From Streptomyces sp. SAI-127 (lineage in GTDB: Bacteria; Actinomycetota; Actinomycetes; Streptomycetales; Streptomycetaceae): a stretch of 64,000 bases of DNA. The number at the start of each line of letters is the position of its first letter. Positions within the stretch are counted from its first letter, which is position 1. A program made the position numbers and the translations under genes. Below the pieces are notes generated by a model, which searched no databases, was not told the origin of the DNA, and saw nothing but the letters and a program-made list of their open reading frames with translations. The stretch lies in contig NZ_JARXYJ010000001.1 of NCBI RefSeq assembly GCF_029894425.1, forward strand, positions 6,138,001-6,202,000, given 5' to 3'. Positions 27,829 to 34,650 of this stretch are shown here, in pieces.

Positions 27829-27864
27829 TACACTCGACAGTGCGCCGCTGGTTTAGGTCCGGGC
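27829..27864 (+). promoter_or_regulatory. Phage leader module copy 8
   Basis: TACACT (27829-27834) is followed 9 nt later by GCCGCTGGTTTAGGTCCGG plus GC (27844-27864). The loop differs by one base from the other copies, and the end triplets GCC/GGC pair. Confidence 0.6.
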
Positions 27865-27895
27865 CCCGATCACAACCCCCAAGGATGGTGGGACA

Positions 27896-28732
27896 GTGGC
27901 GAGGTGCGGATGCGCCGGCGGCGCGTGCAACTGCACGGTGGAGGCCGGGACCAACGTGGTCGTCAGCGGCTCCGGGTCGGCGGCCAACCCCTACGTGATC
28001 AGTTCCGACGTTCCGTGTGCGGACGTGCGGGCGTGCCTGTCTGCCGGACCCGGCATCAACCTGGACCAGGGCACCGGCCAGATCTCCGCCGACCTGTCCG
28101 GGCAGGCGGGGAACAACATCGTCATCGGCGCAGACGGCGGTCTCCTCGTGCCTACGGCGGGCGGCCAGGTGCTCACCGGTTGCGGCCTGTCCGGCAACGG
28201 CTCGGGCGCTTCCCCGGTGAAGGCGAACACCCAGGCATGGCCGTACGCCTGCAACGTCGACACCTTCGGCGGGGTCGTGGCGTGCGACAGCCAAGGCCGC
28301 CTGCGGTCCGAGCCACGCGGGAAAGTCTCCTTCACCTCGTACTCGGAAAGCCGGGACTACAACGACATCGCCGTCCCGGCCGCCCAGAACACGGTGCTTG
28401 ACAATTTCGCCGTCACCATCACCAACCCCGACACGTGCAGGCCGGCCGTGGTCTACACAGAGCGGGAGGTGGACGTGTACCTCGTGCTCCCTGCCGGGGC
28501 AGGAGCGGGCACCGGGCACGGCTCGGACGAGATGTACTACACCCGCAACACCGGCACCAGCACCATCGTTGGCGCGCATTCGCAGTCCACCAAGTTCGTC
28601 CCGGAGTCGTTCACGCTCGGCCCCGGAGCGACGGCGCCGATCTCCCTCAACGCGACCGCCGGGCGCGGCTCGGGCGGCGCCTACTACTACCAAATCATCT
28701 TTATCCTGCGAGCCCTGATCATCAGCCTGTGA
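27896..28732 (+). CDS. Phage fibre protein with CC-rich anchor
   Basis: GTG start after AAGGATGG. 278 residues: anchor ARCGCAGGACNCTVEAG and GSAANPYVIS, then one fibre unit with ECADVR-type (PCADVRACLSAGPG), GADGGLLVP and a CGLSGNGSGASPVKA motif. The C-terminal 120 residues (RPAVVYTEREVDVYLVLPAGAG ... LNATAGRGSGGAYYYQI) align with the fibre at 12044. The paralogous pair, both followed by small partner genes with VGIPE endings, points to duplication and divergence of receptor-binding fibres. Confidence 0.7.
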   Translation: MARCGCAGGACNCTVEAGTNVVVSGSGSAANPYVISSDVPCADVRACLSAGPGINLDQGTGQISADLSGQAGNNIVIGADGGLLVPTAGGQVLTGCGLSGNGSGASPVKANTQAWPYACNVDTFGGVVACDSQGRLRSEPRGKVSFTSYSESRDYNDIAVPAAQNTVLDNFAVTITNPDTCRPAVVYTEREVDVYLVLPAGAGAGTGHGSDEMYYTRNTGTSTIVGAHSQSTKFVPESFTLGPGATAPISLNATAGRGSGGAYYYQIIFILRALIISL

Positions 28733-28743
28733 GGAGCACGCCC

Positions 28744-29109
28744 ATGCTGGACATCCCCGGGCTGCCGCTGCCCGACTTCGAGCCGGCTCCGGAGCCGACG
28801 ATCTATCACGTCCTGTTCCCGGACGGCGTCCTGGGCCGGGTCACCGTCACCGGCAGCCAAAAGCCGGTCCTGGCCGGCGGCGCCAAGCTGGTGACGCAGG
28901 AGGTGTACGACATGCTGCGCGCCCAGATGCTGGAGGCGCATGAGGCGCGCGTCGCGGAGATGCTGGCCGCGGAGGAGGACGTGCAGCGCCAGCAGTACGA
29001 GGACCTGCGGGCGGTGGGCATCCCGGAGACCACCGCGCGGTCGCTGTCCGGCTACGGGGGCCAGGCTGCTGCCGAGGACGCCTCGGCTGCCGCGCAGGCG
29101 CCCGGTTAG
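28744..29109 (+). CDS. Small fibre-partner protein (121 aa)
   Basis: ATG with GAGGAG 6 nt upstream. Residues about 20-60 read IYHVLFPDGVLGRVTVTG and LVTQEVYDML; a long charged helix follows, then LRAVGIPETTARSLSGYGG. The end matches the partner gene at 12760. Its stop codon TAG is part of the TAGACT box of the next leader module. Probable assembly or connector protein for the upstream fibre. Confidence 0.65.
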   Translation: MLDIPGLPLPDFEPAPEPTIYHVLFPDGVLGRVTVTGSQKPVLAGGAKLVTQEVYDMLRAQMLEAHEARVAEMLAAEEDVQRQQYEDLRAVGIPETTARSLSGYGGQAAAEDASAAAQAPG

Positions 29110-29140
29110 ACTCCTTAGCGTCGCTGGTTCAGGGCCGGAC
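29107..29140 (+). promoter_or_regulatory. Phage leader module copy 9, before the lysis genes
   Basis: TAGACT (29107-29112) stands 7 nt before GTCGCTGGTTCAGGGCCGG plus AC (29120-29140). End triplets GTC/GAC pair. This is the only copy linked to lysis genes, suggesting the element marks the whole late programme. Confidence 0.6.
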
Positions 29141-29169
29141 GAGGTACCCCGTTACGGGAGTGATCTGCC

Positions 29170-29220
29170 TTGTCCCACGTCGACCTCACCGGCAACGGTC
29201 CCGGCCTGGACGGCCGTTGA
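29170..29220 (+). CDS. Possible 16-codon leader ORF upstream of the endolysin
   Basis: TTG start 9 nt after GGGAG encodes MSHVDLTGNGPGLDGR and stops at TGA (29218-29220), whose last base is the A of the endolysin ATG (TGATG). The endolysin itself has little Shine-Dalgarno, so translation of this mini-ORF could deliver ribosomes to it. It could also be the remnant of a lost gene start. Confidence 0.35.
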   Translation: MSHVDLTGNGPGLDGR

Positions 29221-30329
29221 TGTCCGCGCCCATGACGCCCGCTCAATGGCGGACCGCCCTCAAGGCGGAGGGCGTCAAGTTCACCGAGCTGGAGGGGTGG
29301 ACGTCCCGCGGCCGTGACGCCGCGACCGGCAAGCCGTTCGGTCCGGTCCACGGCAGCCTCAACCACCACACCGCCGGCCGGGACAGCCTGCAAGGGATCG
29401 CCTACCGAGGCCAGAGCGCCGCGGTACCCGCGCCCCTGGCCCACACCTTCCTGCCCAAGACCGGCGTCCTGGTCCTGGTCGCGGACGGCCGCGCCAACCA
29501 CGCCGGCCTGGCCGCCCGCAACGCGTACGACGCGATCGTGGCAGAGCAGCCGATCCCCAAGCCGGACAGGTCCACCGGCACGGTGGACGGCAACGATGGC
29601 CTGTACGGGATCGAGGTGGAGAACCTCGGCGACGCCAAGGACACGTACACCCGCGCCCAGTACGACACATGGGTCCGCTACAACGCCGCCATCTGCCGCC
29701 ACCACGGGTGGGGTGCGGGCAGCGTCGCCGGCCACCTGGAGACCAGCGTGGAGGGCAAGCCGGACCCGCGCGGCCCCGTGGAGGGCTACGGCAAGCGCGG
29801 ACGCTTCACATTCACCATGAACCAGCTGCGGGCCGACGTCGCCGAGCGCCTGGCGCACCCGGCGAGCTGGAGCCCGCAGCAGGCGAGCACCCCCCAGGAG
29901 GTCACCGTGGAGGGACCCGCGTACGTCAACCTCGGCCTGGAGCACGGCTACGAGCTGGCGCCCGGCCTGTGGGACGAGATCGGTTTCACCGAGGAGTGGA
30001 CGGATGAGCTCGGCCACCACGCCACGGATAGCGAGGTGTTCGCGGCCGGGGCGGCCCGCTTCACCGGCTCCCTGTCTCTGCGCCTGGAGGGCCTGCCCGC
30101 CGGGGACGTCGTACAGGTCCGCATGAGCGAGTGGGAGGGCGCCACCCTCAAGGCCCTCCACCCGATCCATGAGGTGATCGGCACCGGAGGCGGCGCCTAC
30201 AGCGTGGTGCCCCTCGTCAAGCGGCTCCCCGCGGGCCGCACCATGCGCGTCCGGCTGCTCAACCAGAGCGCCGGCGGGATCGAGGTCGCGAGCGCAGTGC
30301 TCTCCGCCCTCGTGTGGAAGGAGTCCTGA
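29220..30329 (+). CDS. Phage endolysin, N-acetylmuramoyl-L-alanine amidase
   Basis: Start taken at ATG 29220, which touches the mini-ORF stop; an in-frame GTG at 29160 would add 20 basic residues and lacks a ribosome site. 369 residues. Residues about 35-200 are an amidase_2/PGRP-type domain: LNHHTAG supplies the first zinc histidine region, LYGIEVENLG is a conserved core strand, and GHLETSVEGKPDPRG supplies later active-site residues. Residues about 225-369 form a beta-rich C-terminal domain (TEEWTDELG ... RLPAGRTMRVRLLNQ) that may bind the cell wall or be a structural module. No signal peptide, consistent with holin-dependent release. The holin follows 4 nt after the stop. Confidence 0.85.
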   Translation: MSAPMTPAQWRTALKAEGVKFTELEGWTSRGRDAATGKPFGPVHGSLNHHTAGRDSLQGIAYRGQSAAVPAPLAHTFLPKTGVLVLVADGRANHAGLAARNAYDAIVAEQPIPKPDRSTGTVDGNDGLYGIEVENLGDAKDTYTRAQYDTWVRYNAAICRHHGWGAGSVAGHLETSVEGKPDPRGPVEGYGKRGRFTFTMNQLRADVAERLAHPASWSPQQASTPQEVTVEGPAYVNLGLEHGYELAPGLWDEIGFTEEWTDELGHHATDSEVFAAGAARFTGSLSLRLEGLPAGDVVQVRMSEWEGATLKALHPIHEVIGTGGGAYSVVPLVKRLPAGRTMRVRLLNQSAGGIEVASAVLSALVWKES

Positions 30330-30333
30330 CCCC

Positions 30334-30597
30334 ATGACCCTCAACGGTTTCCAGCTCCCCGACGGCGGCGCGATCCTGCGGGACGCCGAGACGTACGCCC
30401 GCGACCTGTTCGAGCGGGTCGTCACCAGCGCGGCCTACGGGTTCGCGGCGGCGTTCGTCCCGGCCGAGGCCACCGACGCCAGCATGTGGTACACCGCGCT
30501 CGGCGCGGGCGTGGGCGCCGGCCTGGCCCTGATCAAGGGCATGGCGGCCCGGGCGTTCGGGGACCCCAACAGCGCCAGCCTGTCGCGAAAGGTGTAG
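30334..30597 (+). CDS. Probable holin (87 aa)
   Basis: ATG 4 nt after the endolysin stop, with AAGGAG inside its end. 87 residues with two hydrophobic stretches, VVTSAAYGFAAAFVPA and WYTALGAGVGAGLALIKGMAA, joined by a short polar turn, and a charged C-terminus. Size, topology and position next to the amidase match r1t-type holins of actinophages. It would form the membrane lesion that frees the endolysin. Confidence 0.75.
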   Translation: MTLNGFQLPDGGAILRDAETYARDLFERVVTSAAYGFAAAFVPAEATDASMWYTALGAGVGAGLALIKGMAARAFGDPNSASLSRKV

Positions 30598-30600
30598 CTC

Positions 30601-30888
30601 ATGACGACGCCGGGGGAGGCTGCTGTAGCCGTAGAGCTGGAGCGCCTACGGGGCGCTGTGTCGACAGGGCTCGCGGAGGTCAAGGGTTCGTTGGCCGTTC
30701 TGCTGGAACGGTCAACGCGCACTGAGCAGGACCTGGCGAGGCTCCGTGAGGACACGGACAAGGAGATCACTGCACTCAAGACGGATCTGGAGGCGTTGAA
30801 GGCGAGACGCTGGCCGCTGGGCGTGCTCGGCGCCGTCGCGGGCGTCGTCGGGACGTTGACGGCGGTGGTCTCTCTGTTCGTGCACTGA
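30601..30888 (+). CDS. Coiled-coil membrane protein, lysis accessory (95 aa)
   Basis: ATG 3 bp after the holin stop. Residues 5-70 form a charged coiled coil (ELERLRGAVSTGLAEVKGSLAVLLERSTRTEQDL) and residues 73-95 a single C-terminal transmembrane segment (LGVLGAVAGVVGTLTAVVSLFV). Tail-anchored coiled-coil proteins of this plan (XhlA-like) commonly accompany holins and may tune lysis timing. A terminator follows. Confidence 0.6.
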   Translation: MTTPGEAAVAVELERLRGAVSTGLAEVKGSLAVLLERSTRTEQDLARLREDTDKEITALKTDLEALKARRWPLGVLGAVAGVVGTLTAVVSLFVH

Positions 30889-30916
30889 CCGCCCCACCCC
30901 GGCGGCCCAAGACGGG

Positions 30917-30957
30917 CGCCCGCTCCTGCTCAGTGTCCGGCAGGGGCGGGCGTCTTT
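30917..30957 (+). terminator. Terminator of the lysis operon
   Basis: CGCCCGCTCCTGC (30917-30929) pairs with GCAGGGGCGGGCG (30940-30952) over 13 bp with one G-U pair, then TCTTT. It lies 28 nt after the last lysis gene and closes the late operon before the tRNA. Confidence 0.8.
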
Positions 30958-31094
30958 GCGTCACCTCGTGATCGGTTTCCCGCCTGTGTGGGTGATGCCG
31001 GTAGGGGAGGCAGTTACGCCAGGGCATGATGGTTGGCGAACTTCGGCCCACGCCAAGGGGTGTGACCCCCAGTCACGTACCTAGGCCGTCGCTG

Positions 31095-31168
31095 GCCCGG
31101 GTGGCGCAACTGGAAGACGCATCCCGCTTAAAACGGGTCTGTTGTGGGTTCGAGTCCCACCCCGGGTA
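31095..31168 (+). tRNA. Phage-borne tRNA with anticodon UAA (Leu, UUA codon)
   Basis: A 74-nt cloverleaf can be drawn. Acceptor GCCCGGG (31095-31101) pairs with CCCGGGT (31161-31167), with a G-U at 1-72. The D-stem is GCG/CGC and the anticodon stem CCCG/CGGG has loop CTTAAAA, giving anticodon TAA at 31129-31131. The T-arm is GTGGG TTCGAGT CCCAC and the discriminator is A; CCA is not encoded. The acceptor and D-arm (GCCCGGGTGGCGCAACTGG) look leucine-like, as does the loop, but the variable region is only CTGTT, whereas bacterial tRNA-Leu has a long variable arm. UUA is the rare codon controlled by bldA in Streptomyces, so this gene could let the element read UUA independently of the host. Charging cannot be judged from sequence. 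Confidence 0.75.
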
Positions 31169-31177
31169 CCGTCACCA

Positions 31178-31207
31178 CGCCCGTCCTCCACATGCGGAGG
31201 GCGGGCG
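31178..31207 (+). terminator. Hairpin terminator after the tRNA
   Basis: CGCCCGTCCTCC pairs with GGAGGGCGGGCG (12 bp, one G-U pair, loop ACATGC), starting 9 nt after the tRNA and followed by TTGCTGT. Confidence 0.7.
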
Positions 31208-31220
31208 TTGCTGTGCCATC

Positions 31221-31589
31221 ATGTCCGGCCCGATGAGCATGGAGGCGATGGTGGGCACCACCCTGCACCTGGAGCGCGGCGACTACACCGAGGTGAGAGC
31301 GGCGGCTGACGGCGGTCTGCTCGTGGAGCTGACGGAGGCCGGGGACCGCCGCCTGGTCGACCAGCACGCGCGGCGCGCGGGCGCGCTCGAGGAAACCGCG
31401 GACCAGCGCGCGGCGTGGCTGCGGTCGCTGTCCACGGAGGAGTTGGTGGCGCTGGCCGCGTCCCCGCTCGGCGGCCCGGCTCCGGACGTGGTGGCGGAGG
31501 GCGCCCGCCGCATGCAGGAGGCCGCGGCGCGGATGCAGCCGGCGCTGGAGGCGCTGCGTTCCCTCGGCCTGGTCGGCGGCGCCCGGTGA
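31221..31589 (+). CDS. Hypothetical prophage protein (122 aa)
   Basis: ATG at 31221; a second in-frame ATG lies at 31236. The upstream hairpin leaves little Shine-Dalgarno, so the start is uncertain. The protein begins with a beta segment (TTLHLERGDYTEVRAAADGGLLVELTE) and continues as an alanine-rich helix (MQEAAARMQPALEALRSLG). No family recognised. It is coupled to the next gene by GTGA. Confidence 0.55.
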   Translation: MSGPMSMEAMVGTTLHLERGDYTEVRAAADGGLLVELTEAGDRRLVDQHARRAGALEETADQRAAWLRSLSTEELVALAASPLGGPAPDVVAEGARRMQEAAARMQPALEALRSLGLVGGAR

Positions 31590-32185
31590 GCGAGCAGGCG
31601 ACGGTGGATCGCATCAACGCCATGCTGGCGGAGATGCCGCACGACACGGCCGCCGCCCTCGTCCAGCGGTTGCACCAGGACGCCGCGCGTATGGCCGTCG
31701 AGGCAGAGCAGGCGCCGCCGCTGATGCGCGGCCCAGAGTTCCCGTGGGGCCTCAAGGGCCTCAACGCGATGACGGCCCGGTTCGCTTGCCGTCAGCCGGG
31801 GTGCCTCATGGTGTACCTGGAGTACATGGACGAACTGCCCGGGCCGCTGCGGCTCCCGGCCAACTTCACAGCCGAGGACGTATCGGCAGCCATCTCCGCC
31901 CAGGCGAGCGAGCGCGCCCAGGTGCGGCAGGATCGGCTGGACGCCGCCTTTCGCGAGCACTACCGAACCGAGCACCCCGAGCTGGGAGGAGATCCATGGG
32001 ACACCGGCCCCGGCCGCGCGTTGACCGCGCCCGCCACCAGATCGAGCGGGCCGCCCACCTGCGTGAGTGCCCGTGGTGCAAGCACCCGGTCCAGGCCCAC
32101 GACGTCCAGGCCGGGCAACGGGTGTGCACGCGCGGCCATGAGGAGCCGTCCTGCCGGGACTGCCGCGCGATCCGGGACAACCTGA
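31586..32185 (+). CDS. Hypothetical prophage protein, C-terminal part doubtful
   Basis: GTG overlaps the previous stop. The N-terminal 135 residues look genuine: helix MSEQATVDRINAMLAEMPHDTAAALVQRL, then ARFACRQPGCLMVYLEYMDELPG, possibly one half of a metal site. From about 31996 the frame runs under the next gene and becomes serine/arginine/proline-rich, so the real product may be shorter or the two frames may overlap by 190 bp. Function unknown. Confidence 0.45.
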   Translation: MSEQATVDRINAMLAEMPHDTAAALVQRLHQDAARMAVEAEQAPPLMRGPEFPWGLKGLNAMTARFACRQPGCLMVYLEYMDELPGPLRLPANFTAEDVSAAISAQASERAQVRQDRLDAAFREHYRTEHPELGGDPWDTGPGRALTAPATRSSGPPTCVSARGASTRSRPTTSRPGNGCARAAMRSRPAGTAARSGTT

Positions 32186-32301
32186 GCAGCCCGGCCGCAG
32201 CGCTGTGGAACTTCGCGCGGATCATGGCGAGCCCGCCCCACGTGAAGGTGGCGCCGCTGGCGTTCGGCCGTCCTGTCTCCGGTGCGGGCCGGCGGGCCTA
32301 G
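31996..32301 (+). CDS. Small zinc-ribbon protein (101 aa)
   Basis: ATG with GGAGGA 5 nt upstream. 101 residues. CPWCKHPVQAHD and a later CTRGHEEPSCRDC form a four-cysteine zinc-ribbon-like arrangement, followed by IRDNLSSPAAALWNFARIMASPP. A basic N-terminus (GHRPRPRVDRARHQIERAAHLRE) suggests nucleic-acid binding. It overlaps the doubtful tail of the preceding frame. No named family recognised. Confidence 0.55.
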   Translation: MGHRPRPRVDRARHQIERAAHLRECPWCKHPVQAHDVQAGQRVCTRGHEEPSCRDCRAIRDNLSSPAAALWNFARIMASPPHVKVAPLAFGRPVSGAGRRA

Positions 32302-32323
32302 GGCCCCCGGCCTCGGGGCGTTG

Positions 32324-32620
32324 TCAGTCCCCGGCCGTACCGTGAGGGTGTCCAGGCTGCGTTGCCGCTCGGACGCATGTGAAGCGCCCCGCCCGGCGTG
32401 GAAAACCGGGACGGGGCGCACCCATGTTCACGGTCAGGCGGCGGTGGTCCAGCAGCTGCCGTCCTGGGGGCACGCGTCGGCCCACCCGCTCCAGCAGCTC
32501 CGCCCACTGCTGGCTGCGCTCTCGTGTGGCCGGCTGGCTCATCAGGTCTCGGATGGCGTCGTTGAGGTGCACCCGGGCAGGGCAGCACGCACTGCCCGGG
32601 AGCCGGGGGGAGTTGGGCAT
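32324..32620 (-). CDS. Small hypothetical protein, convergent with upstream genes
   Basis: ATG (minus strand, 32618-32620). Up to 98 residues. The central stretch ARVHLNDAIRDLMSQPATRERSQQWAELLERVGRR looks like a real helical protein. The last 30 residues are arginine/proline/glycine-rich, so the true end is unsure. It lies 44 bp downstream of the XRE regulator on the same strand and may be co-transcribed. Confidence 0.4.
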   Translation of the reverse strand: MPNSPRLPGSACCPARVHLNDAIRDLMSQPATRERSQQWAELLERVGRRVPPGRQLLDHRRLTVNMGAPRPGFPRRAGRFTCVRAATQPGHPHGTAGD

Positions 32621-32663
32621 GGGACCAAGGTACGGGCGGGGTCTGACACCGCCCGCACCATGA

Positions 32664-34058
32664 TCAGGCGTACGCGAGCTGCCAGGAGCGGGCGCGCTCG
32701 TCCAGGTCGGCGGCGGCCGGGACGCCGCGCCGCTCGAACACCTTCAAGGACCGGCGGATGCCGCGCACCTCGCCGGCGGCGCGGGCGGAGCGCACCCCGC
32801 CGAACAGGTCCAGGCTCTGGCCCCACGTTCCGCATGCCTGCTCCAGGTGGCCCTGGGCGGCCTGCTCGCGGCCCTGCGCGGCCAGCGTGAGCGCGGTGAT
32901 CCGCTGGTGCTCGTGGCCGCTGCCGGGGCGGCTGCGCGCGGATACGGCGTACTGCTTCTCGGCGTTGGCGTGGTCGCGTAGCTCCCGGAACGTCTTGGCG
33001 GTGTGGGAGGCGACGGTGGCCCGGGCGGAGCCCCACAGTGCGGCCCAGAACGGTAGGGCCTGCTCGTCGCCGCGCAGCACCAGGTCCTGCGCCTCCCGGA
33101 GTTGGGCGACCGCCTCGGTGCGCCGGTTGGCGTGGGCGAGGGCGCGGGCGCGGGTGACGGCGAACAAGGCCTCCGTGGTCGGGTCCACCCGCTGGCGGAC
33201 GCGGGCCAGGGCGGCCTCTGACAGGTCCACGGTGCGCTCCGGCTGGCGTACGTCCATGCCGTTGTGCGCCATGATCCGCAGTATCCACGCCCCGTGGAGG
33301 TCGTCCCCGGCCTCCTTCGTCAGCGCGTATGCCTGGAGGTAGTAGCGCTGGGCCAGGCCGTGCTCCCCGGCGTCATAGGCTTTCCAGCCGCACAGGTAGG
33401 CCACGCTGGCGCTGGCCGTGAGCGCCTGGTGGCGGTCCTCCTCCGTGGCGAACGTCGACCGGCACAGGCCGGCGACGTCCGATCTCAGGTACTGGACGAC
33501 GGCGCTGCGGCCGTGCTGGCCGCCGTGGCGCTCGTCGATGCGGGTGAACATGTCCACCATGTCCCGGACGGCCGCGATCTCCGCCTGCCCTGCCCGCTGG
33601 TGGCCCGCCTGGGCGCGCTGCTCGTACTCGACGGCCTGGTCTATGCCCAGCGGCAGGGCAGCCGCTGCGACGCTGTAGGCCGCTCCTGTGAGGAACTTCC
33701 GCCGGTGAATGTCCGCCTCCCCGATCCGCCTCAGTGTGTCCACTGGGTCGGCGCCCAGGATCAGGCCCAGCCGATCGTGGGGAGGGTCCTGGTCGAGGTC
33801 GCACAACCCGAGTTCGCTCGGGCGCAGAGAGCGGCCGAGCCTGCGCGACAGCGCTTCGGCAATGTACGACGCCGTCTGTGGGGTCGGCGTTTTGGTGCCT
33901 GCCACCCACTGGGCGATAGCGGACTTATTGGTGCGGAGTAACTCGCCTGCCTCAGCGGCCACCACCCGGACCGCGGCGGCGGCCTGCTCGTACGACAGAT
34001 CGGCTTGTTTCAGGGCCTGTTCGAACGCAGCGCGGCGCTCGACAGAGTGATTTTCCAT
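32664..34058 (-). CDS. XRE-family regulator with TPR-like C-terminal domain
   Basis: ATG at 34058 gives MENHSVERRAAFEQALKQAD; upstream in-frame starts would extend through the divergent promoter. 464 residues. Residues about 15-75 are a helix-turn-helix (LSYEQAAAAVRVVAAEAGELLRTNKSAIAQWVAGTKTPTPQTASYIAEALS). A linker with RRKFLTGAAYSVAAAALPL follows, then helical repeats over about 170-460 resembling TPR-type sensor domains of Streptomyces regulators. Divergent to an ATPase gene and near a DUF397 gene, it fits a whiJ/abaA-type set, in which XRE, ATPase and DUF397 proteins act on development or antibiotic genes. GTAAAC repeats in the intergenic region are candidate sites. Confidence 0.75.
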   Translation of the reverse strand: MENHSVERRAAFEQALKQADLSYEQAAAAVRVVAAEAGELLRTNKSAIAQWVAGTKTPTPQTASYIAEALSRRLGRSLRPSELGLCDLDQDPPHDRLGLILGADPVDTLRRIGEADIHRRKFLTGAAYSVAAAALPLGIDQAVEYEQRAQAGHQRAGQAEIAAVRDMVDMFTRIDERHGGQHGRSAVVQYLRSDVAGLCRSTFATEEDRHQALTASASVAYLCGWKAYDAGEHGLAQRYYLQAYALTKEAGDDLHGAWILRIMAHNGMDVRQPERTVDLSEAALARVRQRVDPTTEALFAVTRARALAHANRRTEAVAQLREAQDLVLRGDEQALPFWAALWGSARATVASHTAKTFRELRDHANAEKQYAVSARSRPGSGHEHQRITALTLAAQGREQAAQGHLEQACGTWGQSLDLFGGVRSARAAGEVRGIRRSLKVFERRGVPAAADLDERARSWQLAYA

Positions 34059-34083
34059 TCCGGCCACCCTCCCAAGCAGGGCA

Positions 34084-34098
34084 GTAAACCCGGTAAAC
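34084..34098. promoter_or_regulatory. Direct GTAAAC repeats between regulator and ATPase genes
   Basis: GTAAAC at 34084-34089 and again at 34093-34098 (9-bp period), 26 bp upstream of the XRE start codon and about 95 bp upstream of the divergent ATPase start. An autoregulatory operator is plausible. Confidence 0.35.
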
Positions 34099-34191
34099 GC
34101 ATCAGCGCCTGCCGGTCCTAGTGCACCCAGCGTATTGCCCGTTGTACTCACCGTACGAGCAAACCGCGCGAAGCCGCTTGGGGGCATCAGC

Positions 34192-34650
34192 ATGGCGAGC
34201 ACCACCAGCCACCTGACTGAGTGCGAGGAACGGCTACGGCCGTCCTGGCGCCCGGTCGCCTCAACCACTGGAGATCCGGCCTACAGCGGGGTCCTGCAGC
34301 GCGACGAGCAGGCCGCGGAGGAGGCCCGGAAGATCCTGGCCATGGTGCTGGCCGTGTGGAAGCTGGAGCAGCTCGCCGGGGACGCCAACCTGCTCGTCAC
34401 CGAGCTGATGAGCAACGCCGCCCGCCACGCCCGCGGCTCGGTCGTACGGATCACGGTGACCCGTACGGCCCGCTACCGGGTGCGCGTGGCGGTCACCGAC
34501 AAGAGCCGGACCCTGCCCAAGCTGGTGGTGGGCGACCCGATGGACGAGACCGGCCGCGGCCTGCGCCTGGTCGACGCCATGTCCAGCGCCTGGGGGGTCA
34601 TCCCCTACAACTGGGGCAAGAGCGTATGGGCGGAGGTGGCCGCCTCGTGA
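34192..34650 (+). CDS. RsbW-like ATP-binding protein (anti-sigma/HATPase_c)
   Basis: ATG at 34192 after a GGGGG run. 152 residues. The HATPase_c fold is marked by the N-box LLVTELMSNAARHA and the G-box DETGRGLRLVDAMSSAWG. There is no kinase phosphoacceptor domain, as in the stand-alone anti-sigma-factor type kinases numerous in Streptomyces. It overlaps the next gene by GTGA. Together with the XRE and DUF397 genes it completes the usual trio of whiJ-like loci. Confidence 0.8.
   Translation: MASTTSHLTECEERLRPSWRPVASTTGDPAYSGVLQRDEQAAEEARKILAMVLAVWKLEQLAGDANLLVTELMSNAARHARGSVVRITVTRTARYRVRVAVTDKSRTLPKLVVGDPMDETGRGLRLVDAMSSAWGVIPYNWGKSVWAEVAAS

Noticed and set aside
31095..31168. tRNA at 31095 as the integration site
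   Set aside because: The cloverleaf is complete, is preceded by phage lysis genes and followed by its own terminator, and its 3' end differs from the 39565 fragment.
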